A stretch of DNA of 56,465 nucleotides from Acetobacter malorum. Its GTDB lineage: Bacteria; Pseudomonadota; Alphaproteobacteria; Acetobacterales; Acetobacteraceae. A program made the position numbers and the translations under genes. Shown here in pieces: positions 45,431 through 53,848 of this stretch (positions are counted from its first letter, which is position 1; every line of letters begins with the position of its first letter). The notes beneath the pieces are model-generated. The model had not been told where the DNA came from. It saw only the letters and a program-made list of their open reading frames with translations, and ran no database searches. The stretch is from positions 1-56,465 of the forward strand of contig NZ_LHZC01000035.1 of NCBI RefSeq assembly GCF_001580615.1, read 5' to 3'.

Positions 45431-48163
45431 TCAGTCCGCCTTTTTCTTCCGTGTGGCGGGCTTTTTGGCCGGAGCCTCAGCGCCGTCTTCTGTCGTGGTT
45501 TTCTTGGCCGCCGTTTTACGGGGGGTCGTTTTTTTCGCAGCCGTGGTGGTCTTGCTGGCAGCCTTTTTGGTGGCTGTTTTCGGCTCGGCCTTGGTTGCGG
45601 TCTTTTTAGCAGCGGTCTTGGTCGTGGTTTTCTTTTTGGCCCCGGCCTTGGCTTTCAGAGGTTTGCCCTTTTCAGCCAGCAGCGCCACGGCCTCATCCAG
45701 CGTGACCTCGTTCATATCCGTGCCACGCGGCAGGGTAGCGACCATGTTGCCATGCTGCGCATAGGGGCCAAAGCGGCCCTTACGGATCATAACGGGTTCA
45801 CCATCCTTGGGATGTACGCCCATGTTGCGGATGGAGGCCAGCTTTTTGGCCAGCGCATCCACAGCGCGGTTCAGCCCGATGGTCAGAACGTCGTCGTCCT
45901 TATCGAGAGAGCCGTAGATCGCACCCATTTTCACGTAGGGGCCAAAGCGACCCAGCCCGGCCTCAATCGGTTCACCACTTTCCGGGTGCAGGCCGACAAG
46001 GCGCGGCAGGGAGAGCAAGCCTACAGCCTGATCCAGCGTAATGGCTTCCCCGTCCATGCCTTTGGGAAGCGAGGCGCGTTTGGGTTTGGCTTTTTTGTCC
46101 GCCGGATCTGGTTCGCCCTGCTGCACATACAGGCCGTAAGGCCCCTGACGCACGGTGATGTCCTCACCCGTGTCAGGATGCTGGCCCAGCACCCGCATGC
46201 CGTCTTTCAGAGCAGCGCCATCACCATCTTCCGCGCTGTCGGAGGACAGGCGGCGGGTGAAGGAGCATTCCGGGTAATTGGAGCAGCCAATAAACGCCCC
46301 GTAACGGCCCAGCTTGAGGCCGAGACGCCCCGTGCCGCAGGCCGTACAATGGCGCGGGTCCGACCCGTCCTCACGCGGCGGGAAGAAGAACGGCCCAAGA
46401 TCCTTATCGAGTGCATTCAGCACATCGGTAATGGTCAGATCCTTGGTGTCCGACACCGCTTTGGAAAACGCATCCCAGAAGTTGGCCAGAACGTGTTTCC
46501 ACTCGGCCCGACCATCGGAAATATCATCCAGCAGTTCTTCAAGGCTGGCGGTGAAGGTGGTGTCCACATACCGCTCAAAGAACGAGACGAGGAACGCCGT
46601 AACCAGACGCCCGCGTGCTTCGGGGATGAAGCGGCGGTTTTCCAGCGTGACGTAATTGCGGTCCCGCAGCACGGTCAGAATAGACGCGTAGGTGGAAGGA
46701 CGGCCAATGCCGATTTCTTCCATCTTTTTGACCAGAGACGCTTCCGAGAAGCGCGGCGGAGGCTGCGTGAAGTGTTGGTCCGCCGCAACGCTTTCGCGCT
46801 TCAGCGGGTCCTTTTCCTTCATGGGCGGCAGCATGCGGGAGTCATCATCCGCAGGCTTGTCGCTATCATCCCGGCCTTCGGTGTAGAGGCGCAGGAAGCC
46901 ATCAAAGGTGATGATGGAGCCGTTGGCGCGCAGCACAGTTTTGCCTGACGGCCCAGCAATATCGACGGCAACCTGATCAAGCGATGCGGATTCCATCTGG
47001 CTGGCGACTGCGCGCTTCCAGATCAGCTCATACAGGCGGCGCTGTTCCGGCGTGAGGTGTGAGGCCACGGAAGAGGGCGTGCGGAACACATCCGTCGGGC
47101 GGATGGCTTCATGCGCTTCCTGCGCGTTCTTGGCTTTGGAGCTGTAGAAACGCGGCTGGGCGGGGACATACTCCTCGCCAATATGTTTGCCGATATGGCC
47201 GCGGATAGCGAACATGGCCTCTTTGGCCATCTGCACGCCGTCCGTTCGCATATAGGTAATCAGACCGACGGTCTCGCCGCCCAGGTCAATGCCTTCATAA
47301 AGCTGCTGCGCGGTCCGCATGGTGACCTGCGCCCCCATGCCCAGCTTGCGGGAGGCTTCCTGCTGCAAGGTAGAGGTGGTGAAAGGTGGCTGCGGGTTAC
47401 GGCGAACCTTGCGGCGTTCGACCGACTGAACGGACAGGTTTTCCGCTTCCACGGCCTTTTTGGCAGTGGCGGCCTGTTCCTCGTTGCTCAGATCAAACTG
47501 GTCGAGCTTTTTGCCATCCAGATGCGTGAGGCGAGCGGTAAACGGGGCGCCAGCCGGTGTGGCGAGCGCTGCCTGCACTGTCCAGTATTCACGCGGTTTG
47601 AAGACCTCAATTTCGGCTTCCCGCTCACAGATCAGCCGCAGGGCGACGGACTGCACACGGCCCGCACTGCGGGAGCCGGGCAGCTTGCGCCACAGAACGG
47701 GGGAGAGGGTGAACCCCACCAGATAGTCCAGCGCACGGCGGGCCAGATACGCCTCAATCAACGGCATATCGAGGTCACGCGGATGGGCCATGGCGGTTTT
47801 AATGGCGCTTTTGGTGATCTCGTTGAAGGTGACGCGCTGGACGTCCACCCCCTTCAGCGCTTTCTTTTCTTCCAGCATGGCGCGGACGTGCCAGGAAATT
47901 GCTTCCCCTTCACGGTCCGGGTCAGTGGCGAGATAGAGCGTTTTGGCGCCTTTCAGAGCCTTGATGATGGCGGCAACCTGCTTGTTGCCCCGCTCATCGG
48001 CCTGCCAGGACATGGCAAAATCTTCGTCCGGGCGCACGGAGCCATCCTTGGGCGGGAGGTCCCGCACATGCCCAAAGGAGGCCAGCACCGTATAGTTATC
48101 GCCCAGATATTTGTTGATCGTTTTCGCTTTTGCGGGCGATTCGACCACCACAACGTCAGTCAT
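45431..48163 (-). CDS. topA: DNA topoisomerase I
   Basis: 910 residues, type IA topoisomerase relaxing negative supercoils. TOPRIM at the N-terminus (VVESPAKAKTINKYLG; DPDREGEAISWH) and active-site Tyr304 (GLITYMRTDG). A single four-cysteine zinc ribbon (CTACG ... GCSNYPEC) is followed by several topoisomerase C-terminal repeats. The last ~70 residues are a Lys/Ala/Thr tail, common in alphaproteobacterial TopA and likely to bind DNA. Downstream of dprA by 33 bases. Confidence 0.95.
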   Translation of the reverse strand: MTDVVVVESPAKAKTINKYLGDNYTVLASFGHVRDLPPKDGSVRPDEDFAMSWQADERGNKQVAAIIKALKGAKTLYLATDPDREGEAISWHVRAMLEEKKALKGVDVQRVTFNEITKSAIKTAMAHPRDLDMPLIEAYLARRALDYLVGFTLSPVLWRKLPGSRSAGRVQSVALRLICEREAEIEVFKPREYWTVQAALATPAGAPFTARLTHLDGKKLDQFDLSNEEQAATAKKAVEAENLSVQSVERRKVRRNPQPPFTTSTLQQEASRKLGMGAQVTMRTAQQLYEGIDLGGETVGLITYMRTDGVQMAKEAMFAIRGHIGKHIGEEYVPAQPRFYSSKAKNAQEAHEAIRPTDVFRTPSSVASHLTPEQRRLYELIWKRAVASQMESASLDQVAVDIAGPSGKTVLRANGSIITFDGFLRLYTEGRDDSDKPADDDSRMLPPMKEKDPLKRESVAADQHFTQPPPRFSEASLVKKMEEIGIGRPSTYASILTVLRDRNYVTLENRRFIPEARGRLVTAFLVSFFERYVDTTFTASLEELLDDISDGRAEWKHVLANFWDAFSKAVSDTKDLTITDVLNALDKDLGPFFFPPREDGSDPRHCTACGTGRLGLKLGRYGAFIGCSNYPECSFTRRLSSDSAEDGDGAALKDGMRVLGQHPDTGEDITVRQGPYGLYVQQGEPDPADKKAKPKRASLPKGMDGEAITLDQAVGLLSLPRLVGLHPESGEPIEAGLGRFGPYVKMGAIYGSLDKDDDVLTIGLNRAVDALAKKLASIRNMGVHPKDGEPVMIRKGRFGPYAQHGNMVATLPRGTDMNEVTLDEAVALLAEKGKPLKAKAGAKKKTTTKTAAKKTATKAEPKTATKKAASKTTTAAKKTTPRKTAAKKTTTEDGAEAPAKKPATRKKKAD

Positions 48164-48196
48164 ACTCTCTCCGACCTGCCGGAAGCAGCACCTAGA

Positions 48197-49543
48197 TCAG
48201 CCGTTTTTGCCATGACTGGCGGCACGAACAACACGCCCACCGGGGAGTGAGTCCAGACAGCCAGAAAGCTCAAGTTCCGTGAGCACGGTCAAGACGGCGG
48301 AAGCTGAGAACTGGCAGCGCCTAACCAGATCGTCAACCGCTATGGGCGTAAAGGAGAGCAGATCAAGCACTTTTTCCCGCACGGTCTCACACGTTTCTGC
48401 GAGGGGTGGGGGTGGTTTTGTTGTGACAGAGGCAGTGCTGGAGACGGACGAGGCGGAGGGACTGGATGCAGGCTGCAAGGGCGGTAAAGCGCCACTTTGC
48501 GCGTTTCCGGTCGTCTTGCCGTATGCGCGTTGCGTGGCTCTGGCGGTGTTCGCTTTTTCTTCTGTTTCAGGCGCATCTGAGATGCTGAGTGAAAAAGAGT
48601 GCTGCGGAGTCTGCGGGCCGTCCTGAACGGTCTCCAAACGCGGCACTGGCGGAAAAAATGAAGGCGATGAGGTGGTGCGCGAGGGTTCCGGGAACACTAC
48701 CGGTGGCAGGTGCGGCAGGATATCGGCGACGGTTTCTGTCAGCACCGCACCGTTGCGCAGCAGGTCATTACTGCCCCGGCAACGCGGGTCCAGCGGAGAG
48801 CCGGGAACGGCGAAGAGTTCCCGCCCATACTCGCCGACCAGCCGGGCAGTAATGAGCGAGCCGGATTTGGGTGCAGCTTCCACCACTACGCAGCCAAGCG
48901 TCAGCCCGGCAATCAGCCGATTGCGGCGCGGGAAATGGCGGTTGAGCGGCGCCGTGCCGAGGGGGGCTTCCGTCACCACAGCCCCTTTTTCCGCGATTTC
49001 GGCTTGGAGGTGGGCGTTCTGGAGGGGGTAGGGTTTGTCCAGTCCACCGGCAATGGCGGCCACTGTCAGGCCTTGCCGGTGCAGTGCGCCTTTATGGGCG
49101 GCGGTATCAATCCCGCGCGCCAGACCGGAGACGACCGACACGCCGGCTTCCACGAGTTCCGTTGCCAGACTTTCCGCCAGCCGCAGCCCGGAGGAGGACG
49201 CATTGCGTGCGCCAATCAGGCCGATGCCGGGTTTGCTGAGAGCGGCGACGTCCCCCAGCACACTCAGGACAGGCGGGGCGTCGGGGATTTCTTTCAGGAG
49301 AAAAGGGTAGTCTGCATCCAACAGCGTGAGGATGCGGCCCCCCATGTGAAGGGTAGCTTCAATTTCCCGCAGAATGCTGTCTTGAGAGGGGATAACCAGC
49401 GGCACCCGCCCGCGCTGGGGGAGGCGGGGTAAGGCCTCAAGCGCGGCCTCGGCTGTGTGATACTGGCTGAGCAGCCGCCGCCATGTGCGTGGCCCCACAG
49501 ACTCGGTGCGGGCCAGACGCAGGCAGGCGACAAGCGTGTTCAT
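48197..49543 (-). CDS. dprA: DNA-processing protein DprA
   Basis: 448 residues. Loads RecA on incoming single-stranded DNA during natural transformation. N-terminal SAM-like region, Rossmann-like DprA domain with VVSGLARGIDTAAHKGAL and FPRRNRLIAGL, and a C-terminal winged helix (VDDLVRRCQFSASAVLTVLTELEL). The linker between the last two (about 285-375) is long, Ser/Pro-rich and low-complexity. comEC lies 4 kb away, so part of a transformation pathway is present. The start overlaps the plsY stop by 4 bases. Confidence 0.92.
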   Translation of the reverse strand: MNTLVACLRLARTESVGPRTWRRLLSQYHTAEAALEALPRLPQRGRVPLVIPSQDSILREIEATLHMGGRILTLLDADYPFLLKEIPDAPPVLSVLGDVAALSKPGIGLIGARNASSSGLRLAESLATELVEAGVSVVSGLARGIDTAAHKGALHRQGLTVAAIAGGLDKPYPLQNAHLQAEIAEKGAVVTEAPLGTAPLNRHFPRRNRLIAGLTLGCVVVEAAPKSGSLITARLVGEYGRELFAVPGSPLDPRCRGSNDLLRNGAVLTETVADILPHLPPVVFPEPSRTTSSPSFFPPVPRLETVQDGPQTPQHSFSLSISDAPETEEKANTARATQRAYGKTTGNAQSGALPPLQPASSPSASSVSSTASVTTKPPPPLAETCETVREKVLDLLSFTPIAVDDLVRRCQFSASAVLTVLTELELSGCLDSLPGGRVVRAASHGKNG

Positions 49544-50184
49544 TTTTGTTTGGGAGGAACCCGGGGTTCGGTGCCGTTCAGAATACGGCCAATATTCGCA
49601 CTATGCCGCATGAGCACCAGCAGGCTGATAAGCAGCACGGCCATAGGCTTGCCGGACGCCTGAAAGCTGAACCCGTAAAGAGCCAGCGTGACAAACGGCA
49701 TGATGATGAAAGCCGCTAGCGCCCCGGCGGAGGAAATGCGGGTCAGCTTGGCAACACCCAGCCATGCCGCGCAGCCAATCAGCCCCGTAATGGGAGAAAG
49801 GGCCAGCAGCGCCCCTAGCCCGGTGGCGACACCCTTGCCGCCTTTAAAGCCGAGGAAGATCGGGTAGCAATGCCCGACAACCACAGCCAATGCGGTGACG
49901 GCGAGAATCCGGTCAGAAAAGTCCGGCGGCGTCATGATCCACGCAATCATGACAGCCAGCGCGCCTTTGGCAGCATCCAGCCCCAGTGTGGCGGCGGCCA
50001 GATCTTTCCGGCCTGTGCGCAGCACATTGGTGGCCCCGATATTGCCGGAACCAATTTTGCGCAGGTCGCCCACGCCGGCCACATTGGTCAGGATCAGCCC
50101 GAACGGCACGCTGCCCAGCACGTATCCCATGAACGCCATGGCCGCGAGCAGCCACAGCGCATAGGAGGGGAGGTCGGACATCAT
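49540..50184 (-). CDS. plsY: acyl-phosphate:glycerol-3-phosphate acyltransferase
   Basis: 214 residues, inner-membrane enzyme making lysophosphatidic acid from acyl phosphate. The three conserved cytoplasmic motifs are visible: GSVPFGLI with SGNIGATNVLR, GFKGGKGVATGLG, and the late helical segment. Five predicted helices. It overlaps pyrC upstream and dprA downstream by 4 bases each, a conserved alphaproteobacterial order. Confidence 0.93.
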   Translation of the reverse strand: MMSDLPSYALWLLAAMAFMGYVLGSVPFGLILTNVAGVGDLRKIGSGNIGATNVLRTGRKDLAAATLGLDAAKGALAVMIAWIMTPPDFSDRILAVTALAVVVGHCYPIFLGFKGGKGVATGLGALLALSPITGLIGCAAWLGVAKLTRISSAGALAAFIIMPFVTLALYGFSFQASGKPMAVLLISLLVLMRHSANIGRILNGTEPRVPPKQK

Positions 50185-51473
50185 GCTGCGGGGGCTCCGT
50201 AAACGCGGCGTCCGCCCTTCCAGGTGCCCAGCACACGGCCTTCCAGCGGTCGGCCATCAAAGGGGGTGTTCTGGGCACGGCCCGGCAGTTTGCCAGCCTG
50301 CACCAGCCAGCTCTGGTCCGGCGCAAACAGGCAGAGATCTGCCGCAGCCCCCGTTGCCAGCGTGCCGCAGGCCGCACCCAGCAGAGCGGAGGGTTTATGC
50401 GTCAGCAGGGCGAGGGCCTGTGGCAGCGTGAGCGTGCCGTCATGCACCCGCGCCAGTGTGACACCCAGCAGCGTGACCATGCCTGTGCCACCGGTTGCTG
50501 CCTGTGCAAACGGCAGGCGTTTATCATCGGCATCACGCGGCAGGTGGTCGGACGCAATGGCGTCAATCGTGCCATCGGCCAGTGCCGCACAGATGGCCAG
50601 ACGGTCTTCTTCTGAACGCAGGGGCGGGGAGAACTTGGCGTAGGTGCGGAAATCGCCAATCGCGTTTTCGTTCAGGTCGAAATAATGCGGTGCGGTGTCA
50701 CACGTCACCCGCAGCCCGCGGGCCTTGGCCTGACGGATCAGTGCGACACCTTCCCCCGTGGAGACATGCCCAAAATGCAGGCGGCCCCCGGTGAGTTCGG
50801 CCAGACGAATATCCCGCGCGATCATGATGGCTTCCGCTACCGGCGGAATACCCGGCAGGCCCATGCGGGTTGCCAGTTCACCCGCTGTGGCGCAGCCGGA
50901 GCCTGCCAGAGAAGGTTCTTCCGGGTGCTGCACAACCAGAGCGCCAAAGCCGCCTGCGTAGGACAGTGCAAGACGCATCAGGCGGGCCGGGTCAATGGCG
51001 CGGGCCCCATCGGTAAAGGCGACGGCACCGGCTTCATGCAGCAGGCCGATTTCTGCCAGCTCCTGCCCTTTGCAGCCTTTGGTCAGCGCGCCGTAGGGGA
51101 GGATGGTAATGGCCCCGGTTTCTTCCCCGCGGCCACGCAGCAGGCGGACCAGCGCGGGGTTATCAATGGCGGGTTCACAGGTGGGCAGCACGGCAATGGT
51201 GGTGATGCCACCGGCAGAGGCCGCGCGGGCAGCGGAAGCGATGGTCTCACGATATTCGTGGCCCGGCTCACCAATTTCCACGCGCATATCAACAAGGCCG
51301 GGGCACAGAACAGCGCCCTGACCGTCAATGACCTCGGCATTATCCGGCGCACCCTCGGCCCCGGCTTTGTCCGTGCCGGCAATCTCGCCATTGCGCACCA
51401 GCAGGCGGCCCGGCTGATCCAGCCCGGAGGCGGGGTCTATCAGGCGGACATTATCAAAAAGAAGAGTGCTCAT
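50181..51473 (-). CDS. dihydroorotase-like protein PyrC', probably non-catalytic
   Basis: 430 residues, amidohydrolase fold, class I dihydroorotase family. In active enzymes the first metal site is DxHxHxREPG; here residues 62-71 read [10 protein letters not shown], so both His (now R64 and E66) and the substrate-binding Arg (now G68) are gone. Other conserved elements remain ([23 protein letters not shown]). It overlaps the pyrB stop by 4 bases. This matches the PyrC' type known from Pseudomonas, which holds aspartate carbamoyltransferase together instead of catalysing. A true dihydroorotase should lie elsewhere in the genome. Confidence 0.88.
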   Translation of the reverse strand: MSTLLFDNVRLIDPASGLDQPGRLLVRNGEIAGTDKAGAEGAPDNAEVIDGQGAVLCPGLVDMRVEIGEPGHEYRETIASAARAASAGGITTIAVLPTCEPAIDNPALVRLLRGRGEETGAITILPYGALTKGCKGQELAEIGLLHEAGAVAFTDGARAIDPARLMRLALSYAGGFGALVVQHPEEPSLAGSGCATAGELATRMGLPGIPPVAEAIMIARDIRLAELTGGRLHFGHVSTGEGVALIRQAKARGLRVTCDTAPHYFDLNENAIGDFRTYAKFSPPLRSEEDRLAICAALADGTIDAIASDHLPRDADDKRLPFAQAATGGTGMVTLLGVTLARVHDGTLTLPQALALLTHKPSALLGAACGTLATGAAADLCLFAPDQSWLVQAGKLPGRAQNTPFDGRPLEGRVLGTWKGGRRVYGAPAA

Positions 51474-52411
51474 GCGGAATGCCTGCTGCGGGTCAGCCGA
51501 TCAAGCACGGCCATACGCACAGCCACGCCCATTTCGACCTGTTCCTGAATCACGCTCTGGTCGGAATCGGCCACCAGACTGTCAATTTCCACGCCCCGGT
51601 TCATCGGGCCGGGGTGCATGACCAGTGCGTCCTTGTTCGCCAGAGCCAGACGCCGCTGGTCCAGCCCGTAAAAGCGGAAATATTCCCGCGCACTGGGGAT
51701 CTGCCCGGAGGACATGCGCTCACGCTGCAGGCGCAGCATCATCACCACATCCGCGCCGCGCAGGCCTTCTTCCATGGTGTGAAAGACCTCAACGCCGAGG
51801 CTTTTAAAGCCGCCCGGCACAAGCGTCGGCGGACCAACCACGCGCACCTTGCAGCCCATGGTGGTGAGCAGATGGATATCAGACCGCGCCACGCGGGAAT
51901 GGGCGACATCCCCGCAAATGGCGACCGTCAGCCCCCCGAACCCGCCGCAATGGCGGCGGATGGTCAGGGCGTCCAGCAGGGCCTGTGTGGGGTGTTCATG
52001 CGTGCCATCGCCCGCATTGACCACACAGGCTTCCACCTTTTGCGCCAGCAGGGCGGGGGCTCCGGACTGGGAGTGCCGCACCACCAGCAGGTCGGCCTGC
52101 ATGGCGTTGAGTGTGGCCGCCGTATCCAGCAGGGTTTCGCCCTTGTTTACGGAAGACTGCGCCACGGACATGTTGATCACATCCGCGCCCAGACGCTTGC
52201 CTGCCAGCTCAAAAGAGGTGCGGGTCCGGGTGCTGTCCTCAAAGAAGAGGTTAATCAGCGTCCGGCCCCGCAGCACGTCTCTTGGCACCTTGCGGGAGCG
52301 GTTGAGCAGAGCATAGCTTTCGGCCAGATCAAGCAGCGGCTCAATCTGGTCTGGCGTCATGCCTTGCAGACCGAGCAGATGCCGGGAGTGACGGCCGGGG
52401 AAGCTAGCCAT
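51470..52411 (-). CDS. pyrB: aspartate carbamoyltransferase catalytic subunit
   Basis: 313 residues from ATG 52411; first committed step of pyrimidine synthesis. Carbamoyl phosphate motif [18 protein letters not shown], and the C-terminal [11 protein letters not shown] are intact. The start overlaps the gltX stop by 8 bases (ATGGCTAG), and the stop overlaps the pyrC' start by 4. No regulatory chain gene (pyrI) is adjacent; the degenerate PyrC' downstream is the likely partner. Confidence 0.95.
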   Translation of the reverse strand: MASFPGRHSRHLLGLQGMTPDQIEPLLDLAESYALLNRSRKVPRDVLRGRTLINLFFEDSTRTRTSFELAGKRLGADVINMSVAQSSVNKGETLLDTAATLNAMQADLLVVRHSQSGAPALLAQKVEACVVNAGDGTHEHPTQALLDALTIRRHCGGFGGLTVAICGDVAHSRVARSDIHLLTTMGCKVRVVGPPTLVPGGFKSLGVEVFHTMEEGLRGADVVMMLRLQRERMSSGQIPSAREYFRFYGLDQRRLALANKDALVMHPGPMNRGVEIDSLVADSDQSVIQEQVEMGVAVRMAVLDRLTRSRHSA

Positions 52412-53810
52412 GCAGAACAGCTCCGATGCGTGCGAGCGTTTCATCCTTACCCAGAGCCGCCAGTGTGGCATCAATCCCCGGGGAGGTGTTGGAGCCTGTC
52501 ACCGCAGCGCGCACCGGCTGGGCAACCTGACCGAGCTTGTGCTCACCAGCTTCCGCAAAGCGGCGCAGGGCGGCATCAATGTTTTCTGGCGTGAAGTCTT
52601 CCACCGCCGCCAGTTCACGCGCCAGACCATCCAGAATGGTGCGGGCTTCCGGCGTGAGGATTTTTTCTGCCTTGGCGTTGAAGCTCAGCGGCACATGGCG
52701 GCCGAGGAAGGCAGCGCTTTCCGTCAGTTCCACCAGCGTGCGGGCACGCTCCTTCAGGCCGGGCATCAGGGCCAGAACGCGGGCGCGGACGGTGTCATCC
52801 GTGCTCACACCCTCAACGGCTTTCAGGCGGTCCATCACATCGTTGGTCAGGCGTTCATCATCAGCCTGACGCATCCAGACGGCGTTGATGTGCAGCAGCT
52901 TGGCGTAATCCATGCGGGACGGGGAGCGGCCCACGCCATCCAGATCGAACAGTTTGATCTGCTCTTCACGGGAGAGGATTTCCGCATCGCCATGGCCCCA
53001 GCCCAGACGCAGCAGGTAGTTGCACAGGGCTTCCGGCAGGTAGCCTTCATCCCGGAATTCCACAACGGACTGCGCGCCGTGACGTTTGGACAGCTTGGCG
53101 CCATCCGGCCCGTGGATGAGCGGCAGATGCGCAAAGCGCGGCAGATCCCAGCCCATGGCACGGTAGATCATGGCCTGACGGAAGGTGTTGGTCAGATGGT
53201 CATCACCGCGGATGACGTGGGTGATGTCCATATCATGGTCATCCACCACCACGGCGTGCTGATAGGTGGGGGTGCCGTCGGAGCGCAGGATGATCATGTC
53301 ATCCAGCTCGGCGTTGGCCACGCGGACTTCGCCCTGAACCAGATCTTCAATAACCGTTTCGCCCTCACGCGGGGCTTTGATGCGCACGGCATAGGGTGCG
53401 CCGGCAGGGGCTTCGGACGGGTCACGGTCGCGCCACATCCCGTTGTAACGGGGCGGCTTGCCGTTTGCCATTGCGTCTTCACGCATCTGCTTGAGTTCTT
53501 CAGGCGTGCAATAGCACTTGTAGGCCAGACCTTTTTCCAGCAGTTCCAGTGCCACTTCCGTATGGCGGGGCTGCCGGGTGGACTGGAAGACAGGTTTTTC
53601 ATCTGCCGTAATGCCCATCCAGGCCAGCCCGTCGAAAATAACATCGACAGCCTGTTGGGTGGACCGTTCACGGTCGGTATCCTCAATACGCAGGAGGAAT
53701 TCGCCGCCGTGATGACGGGCAAAAAGAAAGTTGAACAGGGCCGCGCGGGCGTTGCCGATATGCAGCAGGCCGGTCGGACTCGGGGCAAAGCGTGTGCGGA
53801 TCGTCGTCAT
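52404..53810 (-). CDS. gltX: glutamyl-tRNA synthetase
   Basis: 468 residues from ATG 53810, with AAGGA upstream; the open frame continues to 54098 but overlaps comEC and is not protein-like. Class I motifs: [15 protein letters not shown] and the KMSKS equivalent KLSKRHG. It charges tRNA-Glu, and possibly tRNA-Gln if the genome uses the amidotransferase route. First gene of the nine-gene minus-strand run and divergent from comEC with only 38 bases between start codons. Confidence 0.95.
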   Translation of the reverse strand: MTTIRTRFAPSPTGLLHIGNARAALFNFLFARHHGGEFLLRIEDTDRERSTQQAVDVIFDGLAWMGITADEKPVFQSTRQPRHTEVALELLEKGLAYKCYCTPEELKQMREDAMANGKPPRYNGMWRDRDPSEAPAGAPYAVRIKAPREGETVIEDLVQGEVRVANAELDDMIILRSDGTPTYQHAVVVDDHDMDITHVIRGDDHLTNTFRQAMIYRAMGWDLPRFAHLPLIHGPDGAKLSKRHGAQSVVEFRDEGYLPEALCNYLLRLGWGHGDAEILSREEQIKLFDLDGVGRSPSRMDYAKLLHINAVWMRQADDERLTNDVMDRLKAVEGVSTDDTVRARVLALMPGLKERARTLVELTESAAFLGRHVPLSFNAKAEKILTPEARTILDGLARELAAVEDFTPENIDAALRRFAEAGEHKLGQVAQPVRAAVTGSNTSPGIDATLAALGKDETLARIGAVLHG

Positions 53811-53848
53811 GGGGCGCATCCTTATCACGCACACACGCGGGGAGCCAT

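Noticed and set aside
45101..46948. 615-codon open frame antisense to rnr and topA
   Set aside because: Opposes two certain genes and shows no recognisable domain or ribosome-binding site.
50181..51473. Allantoinase or hydantoinase as identity of the pyrC-like gene
   Set aside because: The pyrB overlap and class I dihydroorotase-like segments fit PyrC' better, and those enzymes also require the missing HxH.
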